A DNA stretch of 64,000 nucleotides from Bacillus solimangrovi. GTDB taxonomy: Bacteria > Bacillota > Bacilli > Bacillales > Bacillaceae_N. Shown here in pieces: positions 1-8,218 of this stretch. Position 1 is the stretch's first letter. Each line of letters begins with the position of its first letter. The translations under genes and the position numbers were made by a program. The stretch covers positions 38,839 to 102,838 of the forward strand of contig NZ_MJEH01000005.1 of the NCBI RefSeq assembly GCF_001742425.1. Reading direction: 5' to 3'. The notes under the pieces were generated by a model, which had not been told where the DNA came from, did no database searches, and saw nothing but the letters and a program-made list of their open reading frames with translations.

Positions 1-205
1 TTTTAAAAAATAACAAATGTTTACTTTTGAAAGTGCAAGACAGATGTGCCTATCTCTCAACTGCTTATAAGAGATATGTTCTCTTATGTGCTTATACAAA
101 GGTTTATCAGTTAAAAGTTAAAGAGTGCAGTTTTAATCAAAATTTATGAAACCAAATCTATTAGAATACGTTAATTTAGTAGAATTTGTATTGAGGGAGT
201 TCATA

Positions 206-553
206 ATGACTAAATTTTTATTGCATATAGAAGGATTGTTCGTATTACTTATATCGGTGTATTTTTATGGCCAAATTGACGGAAGTTGGTGGATATTCTT
301 CCTTTGTTTACTTATTCCAGATATCTCTATGTTGGGTTACATGATTAACAATGCAATAGGTTCAACTATTTATAATATTGTGCATTCTTACGTTATTCCA
401 TTAACACTCATTATTTTTAGTGTTAATTTACAGCAAGACTTAATGTTGACATTAAGTCTTATTTGGATCGCACACATCGGAATGGATAGGACGGTAGGCT
501 ATGGTCTAAAGTATCCTAGCAACCCTAAAAATACGCACTTGCAAAAAGCCTAA
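206..553 (+). CDS. DUF4260 family membrane protein
   Basis: A protein of 115 aa, mostly hydrophobic, with about four membrane segments. Family-like motifs are the N-terminal HIEGLFVL, the central GSWWIFFLCLLIPDISMLGY, and the C-terminal WIAHIGMDRTVGYGLKYP, which match DUF4260 proteins. The biochemical role of that family is not known. The ATG at 206 is chosen over one 60 bases upstream because GGGAG at 195-199 is well placed for it. It is monocistronic, followed by a hairpin at about 603-630. Family call is by pattern recognition and fairly secure; function is unknown. Confidence 0.8.
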   Translation: MTKFLLHIEGLFVLLISVYFYGQIDGSWWIFFLCLLIPDISMLGYMINNAIGSTIYNIVHSYVIPLTLIIFSVNLQQDLMLTLSLIWIAHIGMDRTVGYGLKYPSNPKNTHLQKA

Positions 554-602
554 GTACGAATTGCGTTATAATAAAAAGCATAGTTGATATTGAAGATGAA
601 TA

Positions 603-630
603 AGGGAACTCAGTCAAAATGAGATTCCCT
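603..630 (+). terminator. probable terminator after the DUF4260 gene
   Basis: Inverted repeat AGGGAACTCA / TGAGATTCCCT, with one bulged base, followed by a weak T-containing tail (AATTGTTT). It lies 50 bases after the stop of the DUF4260 gene. Confidence 0.5.
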
Positions 631-683
631 AATTGTTTCAATAATCACCTCTAATATATTGCTTTCCTTTATGTTATATAGTT

Positions 684-821
684 TCAATAAACACAACCAT
701 CTCTAATAGTGTGCAAAGGAAATACTAACATTGCTTGCGGTGTTATATAAGCGATGCTTCTATGTTTACTTATTCTGTTATTCCATGCTTCGATAAATTC
801 AAAGATAGCGATATTGGCAGC
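684..821 (-). pseudogene. IS3-family transposase (OrfB) C-terminal remnant
   Basis: Reading the minus strand gives a 45-residue open stretch containing IAIFEFIEAWNN, then KHRSIAYITPQAM. This matches the end of IS3-type OrfB transposases, where a run like FEYIE..YN is followed by R.H..LGY.TP. Only this tail remains; it begins straight after an in-frame stop and has no start codon. No terminal inverted repeats were found. It indicates past insertion-sequence activity next to the decayed SLH genes. Confidence 0.6.
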
Positions 822-835
822 TTAATAGTCTAGTA

Positions 836-1141
836 TTACACATGATTGACTTCTTCTTTCTCTTTCTCCTCGTCTGGTGAAGGCTTTAATTCATTTGGAT
901 CATGTGGTTGGACTGGTCTACCTGCCATTACTGGCTTACCACTACTGTCTCGCTTACCATTTTCAAGCACATTGTAAATAAATTGAACAGCTTCAGCACG
1001 TGTTAAAGTATCTTCCCCACCAAAGTTATCAATGGTGATTTTATTTACACCTTTCCCCTTTGCCAAACCTTCTGCTAAAAGGTAATGAATAGCATTTCTA
1101 CCGTTATAGTTGACCCTAAATATTTGCCTGAAGACATTCAT
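836..1141 (-). pseudogene. truncated SLH-domain protein fragment
   Basis: The reading frame (101 aa) carries VNYNGRNAIHYLLAEGLAKG and EDTLTRAEAVQFIYNVLENG, nearly identical to the SLH segment of the gene at 11717-12481. The N-terminal part and the roughly 120-residue C-terminal domain of that relative are missing, and the frame begins abruptly in sequence unrelated to the relative. It is therefore best read as a broken duplicate. No Shine-Dalgarno is evident at the first ATG. Confidence 0.7.
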
Positions 1142-1289
1142 AATAAAGAAGCAATTAATACAAAGGATTTATTCCTTTATTAAATTAGACTGATAATATA
1201 GTGTCAATTTTTATAAAGCCTTCATACTGATGATAAAAGAAGGGGGTATTTAATTTTTGCCTTGCTAATTTAAACAAAGCTCACTTCTC

Positions 1290-1720
1290 TTATTTCACTT
1301 CTTCATAATAAGGTAATTTGTTCGATTTTCCGAAAACTATTAACAGCAAAATCCCAAGCAACATATTCCCTCTTAATAGAACAATTTATTAACGACATAT
1401 TAATTTCCCGCTTATATCACTTATTCAATTTAATGCCCATAGGTAAGTTGGTTCTAGATGTATTACGAATATACTGAGTACCTCTTTCTCTGTTACTAAC
1501 ACCTTAACCTTTATATTGTTGGTGACCATAGATGATTCTGTTCCAAATAAACTTTCTGAAATCCACTCTTCATCTTTTGTTTCTTGAACGAATAGATAAA
1601 ATAAATCCACTAATTCATCAGAAGAGTATTCTTTCTCATTGTAAGTAAAGACCGTTTTAAAGTAATAACAGATATCGTTAAAACTCTTGTCCAATTGTAC
1701 GGTAATTATGATTTTTATAT
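1290..1720 (-). pseudogene. decayed C-terminal fragment of the SLH/secreted family at 9.3-11.5 kb
   Basis: Minus-strand reading gives YRTIGQE, then after a frameshift NDICYYFKTVFTYNEKEY and DELVDLFYLFVQETKDEEWI, closely matching the C-terminal domain of the protein at 10153-11507 (YYFKTRFTYKGKQY, DELVDLFDLFVKETK). The end also matches that relative (ITxYEEVK at about 1290-1310) but only after a one-base insertion. At least two frame changes separate the matching pieces. Only the C-terminal domain survives; no SLH part is present. Confidence 0.7.
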
Positions 1721-2220
1721 ATCACCATAAATCCTTCAGCGCTCTTGTAATAGCATTGGAAGAAGCCAATAGAGTGTACAACAAGTGTACGTATCCACTC
1801 CTTAAATTCCTTCCGTTCTCGCTTCAGTCAGACATTTACCGTGGACATTTATCTCAACGATTTCTTCTTTCCTTGTAAAGAAAAAGGTTCACCCCTTACA
1901 TTCCAGAAGGTACTCCCTGCTACCAAGCCAACATAAGATGAAATCGGTAGTACAAACAAAAATATGAGGTGATAAACAATACCCTTTGTTGTCTGTCACT
2001 ATCAAACGCCATTATTTTTTCCAAAACCTTGTTTATTTTATCTATTGAATAAATTTATATTAAATTGGTTATTTTCCCTTCGATTATTGCCCTGATTATC
2101 TGGATCATTTTTTCAGTGATTACACTCTTCTTATTATCAAGTTGAATGCAAATGTTTGAATGCAAAAACATCACTGCCAAGATCATTGTTTGGATTGTAG
2201 TATATGAACATCAATTTATA
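1721..2220. other. 500 bp without a convincing gene
   Basis: No intact gene is seen. On the minus strand around 1870-2010 there is a short open stretch of about 48 codons that reads like the end of a membrane protein (contains LPISSYVGLVAG and STFWNVRGEPF). It has no start codon and was not recognised. It may be another gene fragment. Confidence 0.4.
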
Positions 2221-2232
2221 GGAGGTGAAGAG

Positions 2233-3288
2233 TTGAAAACGTCCAAAGACAAATTTATAGGAACGGCTACACTTCTTACGTTTGTCGGGGTGCTTTTAAT
2301 AGGTGTTGTAAGTGTCATTATCTTGTCTGGAATTATATTCTTAAACGAAAAATTCATCATAGTGCCTGATGATGAACCCACAATTCAAAATGCAGTCACT
2401 GCGGCTGATCCTGGAGATATTATATTAGTCAAATCCAAAGGCGTGCCGTACGAGGAAAACATCGTCATTAATAAAGAAAAGATCAAGTTGATTGGGATAA
2501 GGAAAGAGAAACCTGTAATAGATGGAACAAATGATCCAGGTGTTGGTATAAGGATTACAAACACTTCTAGTGTTCTGGTGAAAAATTTTATTGTGCAAAA
2601 CTTTAATGAAGAGGGGGTATTATTAGACAATTCAAATTACAATATGATTAAAAGTATTTCCGTTATTGGAAATGGTGATGATGGTATTGACCTAGATGAT
2701 TCAAATAATAATATGATTATAAGTAATACCGTTATGGGGAATGTGAATGATGGCATAGACTTAGATGATTCAAATAGCAACATGATTATAGGGAATGTCG
2801 TTCATGACAATAGTGGGACTATTAATAGTGATGGTATTGATTTAGACGATTCAGATAACAACATGATTACAGGGAACACCTTTAATGATAATGGTGGTGA
2901 TGGTATTGACTTAGAAGATAGTTCAACTAGTAATGTGATTATAAGCAATGCCACTAATGATAATGAGGAACGAGGCATTCACTTATTCTCTTCAAATAGC
3001 AATATAATAAAAGGCAATAAATCTAATGGTAATGGTCGTGACGGTATTTTATTAAGAGTCAATTCAAATAGCAACATGGTTAAAGGCAATAGCCTTATCA
3101 ATAATACTGATGACGGAATTATCTTAGATGCTAGCTCTAACGACAACGATGTGTTCTTTAATCGTGCGTTCGGTAATGGAGATGAGGTTCTTACTTTCGA
3201 TATTAAAAATCTAAACATCACACCTCCTCTAAATACTTTCAAAGGGAACAAATGTAATACGAGTGACCCTATAGGTATATGTAATTGA
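2233..3288 (+). CDS. membrane-anchored right-handed parallel beta-helix protein
   Basis: A 351-aa protein starting at TTG, supported by GGAGGTGA at 2221-2228; an upstream ATG in the same frame lacks such a site. Residues about 10-40 form one long hydrophobic segment, likely an uncleaved anchor or signal. After a PDDEPTIQNAV segment typical of pectate-lyase-like folds come about nine repeats of 21-24 residues built on GIDLDDSNxNMIxGN, as in NosD/PbH1 beta-helix proteins. The repeats are very rich in Asp and Asn, which suggests ion binding or a secreted coat or adhesin role, but no catalytic residues can be assigned. It is monocistronic and ends in a terminator. Confidence 0.8.
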   Translation: MKTSKDKFIGTATLLTFVGVLLIGVVSVIILSGIIFLNEKFIIVPDDEPTIQNAVTAADPGDIILVKSKGVPYEENIVINKEKIKLIGIRKEKPVIDGTNDPGVGIRITNTSSVLVKNFIVQNFNEEGVLLDNSNYNMIKSISVIGNGDDGIDLDDSNNNMIISNTVMGNVNDGIDLDDSNSNMIIGNVVHDNSGTINSDGIDLDDSDNNMITGNTFNDNGGDGIDLEDSSTSNVIISNATNDNEERGIHLFSSNSNIIKGNKSNGNGRDGILLRVNSNSNMVKGNSLINNTDDGIILDASSNDNDVFFNRAFGNGDEVLTFDIKNLNITPPLNTFKGNKCNTSDPIGICN

Positions 3289-3298
3289 TTACTTTTAG

Positions 3299-3319
3299 CA
3301 TCCTTCGGGGTGTTTTTTT
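3299..3319 (+). terminator. terminator after the beta-helix gene
   Basis: Short stem CATCC/GGGTG with loop TTCG-like bases, followed directly by seven T residues, 10 bases after the stop codon. Confidence 0.7.
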
Positions 3320-3320
3320 G

Positions 3321-3473
3321 CTAGTGGCATGGTTCTAATAAAATTTAGTCTTACTCAAATTAAAAAGACACACTATTCGCAAAAGCGTTAGTGTGTCCAG
3401 TATAATTGTTTCATTACATACTATCTAATTAATAAACTTCTAAATTGACATAATTAAAACCATGATTTTATAT
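3321..3473. repeat. about 150-bp non-coding repeat, copy 1
   Basis: The stretch starting CTAGTGGCA and running through AAAATTTAGTCTTACTCAAA, a GACACAC hairpin and CATTACATACTATCTAATTA to AAAACCATGATTTTA matches 11535-11672 with scattered differences. It lies downstream of minus-strand genes in both places and carries the terminator hairpin in both. Confidence 0.7.
3367..3397 (-). terminator. terminator after the RDD gene
   Basis: Perfect 9-bp stem GACACACTA/TAGTGTGTC with an inner CGC/GCG pairing. Read on the minus strand it is followed by CTTTTTAATTT. Confidence 0.75.
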
Positions 3474-3533
3474 AAAAAGATTAATATGAAGTAAAATCTT
3501 ATTTATAAGGGTATTAACAAAATTTTAAACAAA

Positions 3534-3941
3534 CTAGTTTTTGTCTTCAATAACAATTGTTCCAGCTAAAAAATCATGGATCGCACGACGATCTTGTCTC
3601 ATAATTACCATGAAACAGCTTACAAAAGACAGGATGCCAAATGATATTAAATATATAAAACCTCCACCTAACTGTCTTACAATCATAGTTTTCACTGAAA
3701 CCTTCTCACCATTCAATTTAACTATTCTCATACCGGTAAGTCTTTTTCCAATTAAGAATCCATTCCAAATTACAGGAAGTGCTATCAAATATAGATTTGT
3801 TAGAATAAAATTTAAAATATAAAATGAATCTGACTTACTAAAAACCAGCCACAAAGGTAGTGTAATAATAGATAATATAAAGACGGTATCTATAGTAGCT
3901 GCAAAAAATCTAAAAAAATAATCTGCTGGTCTTTGTTTCAA
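3534..3941 (-). CDS. RDD family integral membrane protein
   Basis: A 135-aa protein with the family features: an early Arg and the segment FFRFFAATIDTVFI, a hydrophobic core of three membrane spans, the central GKRLTGMRIVKLNG, and near the C-terminus RQDRRAIHDFLAGTIVI, typical of RDD proteins. Some members act in ion transport, but most have no assigned role. The start is TTG at 3941 with AAGGATG eight bases upstream. It stands alone and ends in the hairpin at 3367-3397. Confidence 0.85.
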   Translation of the reverse strand: MKQRPADYFFRFFAATIDTVFILSIITLPLWLVFSKSDSFYILNFILTNLYLIALPVIWNGFLIGKRLTGMRIVKLNGEKVSVKTMIVRQLGGGFIYLISFGILSFVSCFMVIMRQDRRAIHDFLAGTIVIEDKN

Positions 3942-3963
3942 AATAACACATCCTTCAATAAGT

Positions 3964-3996
3964 ATTACTAATTACTAATTACTAATTACTAATTAC
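3964..3996. repeat. 7-bp tandem repeat (TAATTAC)n
   Basis: About four to five head-to-tail copies of TAATTAC lie just upstream of the RDD gene start, between its Shine-Dalgarno region and the next unit. Perfect copies suggest recent slippage. Confidence 0.8.
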
Positions 3997-4078
3997 TCAA
4001 TCATTCAACAATAATAAAACAGGTATTAGTTCATTCTAATAATTTTTTCTATACTCAACAATGTGGTTTGGCAAACTT

Positions 4079-4121
4079 AAACAGACTTCCTAAGTTAATT
4101 ATATAACAGGGAAGTCTGTTT
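4079..4121 (-). terminator. long hairpin, probable terminator of the 4206-4496 gene
   Basis: A 12-bp stem AAACAGACTTCC/GGAAGTCTGTTT around an 18-base AT-rich loop, located 85 bases past the end of the minus-strand gene. The T tract is weak. Confidence 0.45.
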
Positions 4122-4205
4122 GAATTATAAATTCAACATTACCAAAACATGCTAATTATCTAGTTTAAAATTTAAAATATTTATATACTACTTTATTCCG
4201 AAATT

Positions 4206-4496
4206 TTATTTTTTTGTTATTGTGTGTACAAGAGTTTCATAATCGCTTTCAATGCCTACTACTAATAAGCTTATCCCACCAGTATCCATATTTAATGAAT
4301 AAGCTGCTCTTGCAGAAGCTTTTAATGCATCCTCTTCCCCCTTGTTTAATGGATATGAAAAATGGATATATGCTCCTACACCTCTAGCCTCAGCATATTT
4401 TTCTGCAATATTCGATTTTGTATTCCAAATTCCGTTATAATACAGATCTGCATCTGTGTATACAATATTTGGTAGAAAACTTAGACCCCTAATCAT
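4206..4496 (-). CDS. hypothetical protein, 96 aa
   Basis: The family was not recognised. The protein has no signal peptide or membrane segment. A middle segment YAEARGVGAYIHFSYPLN, followed by a Ala-rich helix and GISLLVVGIESDY, gives the impression of an alpha/beta fold fragment rather than a full domain. AGGTGG lies nine bases before the ATG, so translation is plausible, although that sequence is also the right arm of an upstream terminator hairpin. It could be the tail of a larger lost gene. Confidence 0.4.
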   Translation of the reverse strand: MIRGLSFLPNIVYTDADLYYNGIWNTKSNIAEKYAEARGVGAYIHFSYPLNKGEEDALKASARAAYSLNMDTGGISLLVVGIESDYETLVHTITKK

Positions 4497-4503
4497 TCAA
4501 AAA

Positions 4504-4536
4504 AACCACCTAAATGCTGATAGGAAGAGGTGGGTT
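4504..4536 (-). terminator. terminator after the excalibur-domain remnant
   Basis: On the minus strand a CCACCT/AGGTGG stem is followed by seven T residues. It sits directly after the stop of the excalibur fragment, and its right arm doubles as the Shine-Dalgarno of the next small gene. Confidence 0.7.
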
Positions 4537-4543
4537 ATTTCAA

Positions 4544-4762
4544 TTAGTTAAGTTTATCGCAAACTATCTTATCTCCGTCACGATCTAAACCATGCGGATC
4601 CTTTCCTTCTAATCCACCTGCAGCTTCAAAGAACGCTTGTGCTTCTGTACGTGTTTCAAAATCACTACAATTTCGGTCTTCGCCAAATGGCTGTTGGGTT
4701 TCCTCACCGATGTTGCGGTTAACTACAAAAAGTACACGAGTCCCATCTTCATAGAAGGTCTA
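4544..4762 (-). pseudogene. excalibur calcium-binding domain remnant
   Basis: Minus-strand reading gives NCSDFETRTEAQAFFEAAGG followed by DPHGLDRDGDKIVCDKL and a stop. This is a complete excalibur domain: a Cys near the start, the FFEA helix, and the DRDGDKIVC calcium-loop signature with the second Cys. The frame is closed 5' by a TAG about 73 codons before the stop and no start codon with a ribosome site was seen. It is thus the C-terminal end of a secreted or surface protein whose front part is lost. Confidence 0.7.
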
Positions 4763-4910
4763 TGGATTTGTATTTATTAGTTAGATAAAACCATGGCCAC
4801 TGTCAATCCATATCCTCATCATATAGAATTTCTTGAATTGGTTGTAGCTTGGAGAAAAGGGTTAAGGTGTCGGCTCATAACCTATATAGTGTGAATGAAA
4901 TTACCTTAAT

Positions 4911-5117
4911 TTACTTGTTTCTAAAATTTTTTATTATTCTTTTAACAGCACTTCTTGGAGAACTATAGTCAACTATCATTTCAGCAATATCTAATGCTGA
5001 ATTGTCATTCCCCACATCTTTTTTACTGCTTAATTTATATGATGAACTTTGTTTTTTATTTTGCCCTTTTTTGTTTGCGAATGGAAAACTATAGTAAGAA
5101 TCTTTTTGAGAATACAA
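4911..5117 (-). CDS. possible small protein, 68 aa
   Basis: The frame starts at a TTG whose purine-rich upstream sequence (AGAAGGG) is too close to be ideal. The product is polar and basic, with a Ser/Lys/Gln-rich first half and a helical second half (ALDIAEMIVDY, AVKRIIKNF). No family was recognised. It may be a fragment or not translated. Confidence 0.25.
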   Translation of the reverse strand: MYSQKDSYYSFPFANKKGQNKKQSSSYKLSSKKDVGNDNSALDIAEMIVDYSSPRSAVKRIIKNFRNK

Positions 5118-5201
5118 TACCCTTCTGTTATCTTTGTAAAAAGAATAATGTTCTTTGATGTAGTTTTCTCACTCGTTTAGATAGTCAATAAGAAATACTA
5201 T

Positions 5202-5456
5202 TTAAATATCTCTGTCATTTTCAAAAACTTCATCAAAGTAACGATAGAAATTTTTCCATTTAGTAATGGGCTTTTTTGTTTTATATGAATTTTTATATAA
5301 AGGTTCTACAAGCTCAAATCTTCTATTTTTAGTTCTGTGTGTACTTACTAAAGATTTGTATTTTTCCTTTTTAGTAGAAAATCACGGCTTATTCTTTTTT
5401 ATAAAATATATTAATTCCTTAAACTCTTGAACATCTAAAAGACTACTACTATTCAA
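5202..5456 (-). pseudogene. small gene interrupted by one in-frame TGA
   Basis: A TTG start at 5456 has AGGAGG seven bases upstream. The frame reads SLLDVQEFKELIYFIKKNKP, then TGA at 5384-5382, and continues in the same frame for 60 more codons through EKYKSLVSTHRTKNRRFEL and KWKNFYRYFDEVFEN to a TAA. Protein-like sequence on both sides suggests a Trp codon (TGG) changed to TGA. The full product would be about 84 aa, Lys-rich and soluble; its family was not recognised. Confidence 0.5.
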
Positions 5457-5636
5457 AAAATAACCTCCTCTATTAACCGAACTCATTACACAACCTTGAA
5501 CAATGATTACTATATTTTACAACAATATACCTAAATTTCAGTCTATTGGACTATTTATTATTTACGAAAAAAATTCTAAGTCTTATACTGATACACAGGG
5601 ATATTATTAGTAATTATTTGAAGGCAGGGAATTTAT

Positions 5637-6899
5637 ATGAAATATATTAAAAGCTTATCTCTATTATTCACCGTTATGTTTATACTTCTGTTTACTTTTC
5701 ACATTAGTCCAACTCATGCAGCTTTTTCAGATGTTGAAGGGCATTGGGCTGAAAGTGATATAAAACAATTGGTTAATGAAGGGTTGTTGTTTGGTGGTTA
5801 CGAAGATGGATCTTTTAATCCAAATGGACAGATAACAAGAGCCGAATTTGTCACAGTTCTTTCACGTATACTTGAGTTGGAAGGAGCAAACAATCCATTT
5901 CAGGACAAGGAATCCGCAAAATGGGCAAATGACATGATCGGTGGTGCTGTTAAAACTGGGGTGATTGATACAAGTGACTTTGGAAACAAATTCGAGCCTA
6001 ACAAACCGATTACAAGACAAGAGATGTCGAAGATGATTGCTCTAGCTTTAGGAAAAGAAAATGAGCAGTTTTCATTTAGCTTGGATGTATTGAATGAACG
6101 TGTACTATTACCATTTACAGATTATAACGAAATTGATAAAAAGGATATCCCATATATCGCTTTAGCTAATGGAACGGGGATTATAAGTGGTTATCCTGAT
6201 GATTCGTTCGGTTTAGAAAAACAAGCAATAAGAGCTGAAGCTACGGTTATGTTTCATCGTTTTATGCATGTCATGAACACTGAAATAAACGATCATTACG
6301 CATTAAAACAATATGTTGAGATTGCACAAAATGGTCATAATCTTAATAACTTTGCAGAGGGACGAACGTTTAAGTCGCTGGATGACATTCAAACAACGTT
6401 TGATACAGGGGCGTTTACAACAACTATTAAAAGCATGATTGTTTATGACTTAGATAATCCAAATGACCCTTATCGTAAGATGTTTAATGAATACGAGACG
6501 GAAGATATTCACGGGGATATGAGAGAAAAGTTAAAAAAGAAAGATCGTTTGCCAGTAGCCATACAATTTGATGTTAAACAAGCAGTTAAATATAAAGATT
6601 GGGAAACGGACGTTGGTGTGCGTTTTGGAAATTTTATAGGAAATCCAACAGATGAATTAGCACGAAAGTTTGGATACAAAACACTTACGCGTGATTTTAT
6701 TGATAAGTCTGATCCAGAAGACAGAGGATTATTACATGTTGAACAAATTGATAATATCTATCTGATCTTCGGGTTTTATCCAAAACAATCTAACAATGTC
6801 TCTAATGATAGAATTTTCTACTTAAGTAAAGAAGCAAATTCGGATGGTTCAGTAGATTATCTTCAATACTCTTGGTTAAAAGAAAATATGTCTTATTAA
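5637..6899 (+). CDS. secreted protein with three SLH domains and an unnamed C-terminal domain
   Basis: A 420-aa cell-surface protein. Residues 1-28 are a signal peptide (basic start, hydrophobic core, ending PTHA). Three S-layer homology domains follow at about 29-75, 85-150 and 158-220, each with the FxDVxxHWA-type opening and ITRAE-type motif. Such domains bind pyruvylated secondary cell-wall polymer, so the protein should be anchored to the wall. The C-terminal 200 residues contain QNGHNLNNFAEGRTF and DLDNPNDPYRKMF and match no family I recognise. The start has AAGGCAGGG upstream, and a strong terminator follows. Confidence 0.85.
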   Translation: MKYIKSLSLLFTVMFILLFTFHISPTHAAFSDVEGHWAESDIKQLVNEGLLFGGYEDGSFNPNGQITRAEFVTVLSRILELEGANNPFQDKESAKWANDMIGGAVKTGVIDTSDFGNKFEPNKPITRQEMSKMIALALGKENEQFSFSLDVLNERVLLPFTDYNEIDKKDIPYIALANGTGIISGYPDDSFGLEKQAIRAEATVMFHRFMHVMNTEINDHYALKQYVEIAQNGHNLNNFAEGRTFKSLDDIQTTFDTGAFTTTIKSMIVYDLDNPNDPYRKMFNEYETEDIHGDMREKLKKKDRLPVAIQFDVKQAVKYKDWETDVGVRFGNFIGNPTDELARKFGYKTLTRDFIDKSDPEDRGLLHVEQIDNIYLIFGFYPKQSNNVSNDRIFYLSKEANSDGSVDYLQYSWLKENMSY

Positions 6900-6915
6900 T
6901 GAATTTAAACATTAA

Positions 6916-6938
6916 CCCCGTATAAAAATTATACGGGG
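6916..6938 (+). terminator. terminator after the SLH gene
   Basis: Perfect 10-bp stem CCCCGTATAA/TTATACGGGG with a 3-base loop, followed by ATTTGTT. Confidence 0.85.
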
Positions 6939-7029
6939 ATTTGTTCTAGTTGCTTTTATCTATCTACTCTTAAAATCAACCATAATAAAAGTTATCTTTT
7001 ATTCAATACATTATCTACTGCTTATTATT

Positions 7030-8022
7030 CTAAATATCCCAACCAATATAAGTTATGTCATACTTCTTTGCAACCAATGCCATGAGATGAGTTTGAATGG
7101 ATACTTGATATTGGTATAATTGACAAGGTTTCCTACAAGTAATCAATTGTTTTGATTTTTCATTTACTTTATTAACTAATACGTCATACCCCATTGACGT
7201 TAAATGAGTTTTAACGATACTAACTGATTCTTTATTTACCTCAAACATATGTACTGGTTTATGTGGAAACTCCGGTTCAATATTATTTTTGGTTTCCAAA
7301 TCCTCTAACAGCTTTTCATCTCTCTGTTCTCTTGAATTTTTTTCTAAATTTGTTTCTTCAATATCAATTAATCCTTTTCCAAAATATTCATCAATTTCTT
7401 TTCTATCATAGTCTAGTATCCATTCACTATACTGGTCATAAACAGGTCGTATTTCTTCGATGTCGTTAGCAAACAAGTCCAACCCTCTATCGTCATACAT
7501 ATGAAAGATTGTGTTCGTACTGGTATTTATAATGTAACAACTCTGAGATACATAGGGCTGCTTTACAAAATCATTATGAGAAATAGCTCTTAGTAAATTT
7601 TGAATTTTTAATTGAGAAACTTTGCATTGAACTATATAAGAATATGATTTCCATTCTTCTCTTAAATCATGATCGTTCGATACATTTGTAATCATATGAA
7701 GCCTATTAACAAGAGTTTTATCTTTTAAATAGCGTTCAAATACCTTAGTCTTCTTATATTGATTCTTTTTATTGAAAGCAACATAATCAACAACTAATAA
7801 CAGAATTTCATCTTCTTTCGAATGAGTTGTTTCAAACAATGTAATTGCTTTCTGTAAAGCTGTATCAATGTATTTATCCTGATTTACTCTCCATTCGCCA
7901 GGTATTCCTAACTCAAATCGCAACCAGGGGAGGTTTTTTTGAATTCTGAAAGGGAACTTCAGTATACTTGGAAATTGATTATCCATATATTCTATGTATT
8001 TTTCTTTTGAGTTCATGTCCAT
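7030..8022 (-). CDS. DUF3885 domain-containing protein
   Basis: A soluble protein of about 330 aa. The first 235 residues resemble DUF3885 proteins: LRFELGIPGEW near residue 35 and the hallmark HMYDDRGLDLFA / RPVYDQYSEWILDYDR around 180-210. Proteins with this domain occur near toxin and mobile loci in Bacillus, but their role is not known. The last 70 residues form a second small domain (FEVNKESVSIV to YDITYIGWDI) of unclear kind. The ATG at 8022 is favoured over one four codons upstream because GGAG lies six bases before it. Confidence 0.7.
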   Translation of the reverse strand: MDMNSKEKYIEYMDNQFPSILKFPFRIQKNLPWLRFELGIPGEWRVNQDKYIDTALQKAITLFETTHSKEDEILLLVVDYVAFNKKNQYKKTKVFERYLKDKTLVNRLHMITNVSNDHDLREEWKSYSYIVQCKVSQLKIQNLLRAISHNDFVKQPYVSQSCYIINTSTNTIFHMYDDRGLDLFANDIEEIRPVYDQYSEWILDYDRKEIDEYFGKGLIDIEETNLEKNSREQRDEKLLEDLETKNNIEPEFPHKPVHMFEVNKESVSIVKTHLTSMGYDVLVNKVNEKSKQLITCRKPCQLYQYQVSIQTHLMALVAKKYDITYIGWDI

Positions 8023-8166
8023 AGATATCTCCATATTATTGAGGATACTCCCATTCGTTCTGTATTCTTAAACAATAAAATTTTACACTAATCTTATAAC
8101 AAATAAAACATACATTTTAATAATAGGCTCTGTTATATTAAAATGTTGAAAATTTATAAAATTAAT

Positions 8167-8193
8167 GGGAAACCTAATCTGTAAGGGTTTCCC
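8167..8193 (-). terminator. terminator after the lipoprotein gene
   Basis: Stem GGGAAACC/GGTTTCCC with an 11-base loop; on the minus strand it is followed by ATTAATTTTAT. Confidence 0.7.
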
Positions 8194-8218
8194 ATTGTTA
8201 TTACGAAACATAATATAT

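Noticed and set aside
1687..1878. 63-codon plus-strand frame
   Set aside because: No ribosome site, no coding-like composition, and it overlaps the decayed SLH-family fragment on the other strand.
2641..3200. Possible CRISPR-like or DNA tandem repeat array
   Set aside because: The periodic 66-72 bp DNA repeats are codon-level repeats of a beta-helix protein, with variable spacing and no spacer structure.
2979..3251. Minus-strand frame of 90 codons inside the beta-helix gene
   Set aside because: A shadow frame created by the repetitive Asp/Asn codons of the beta-helix repeats.
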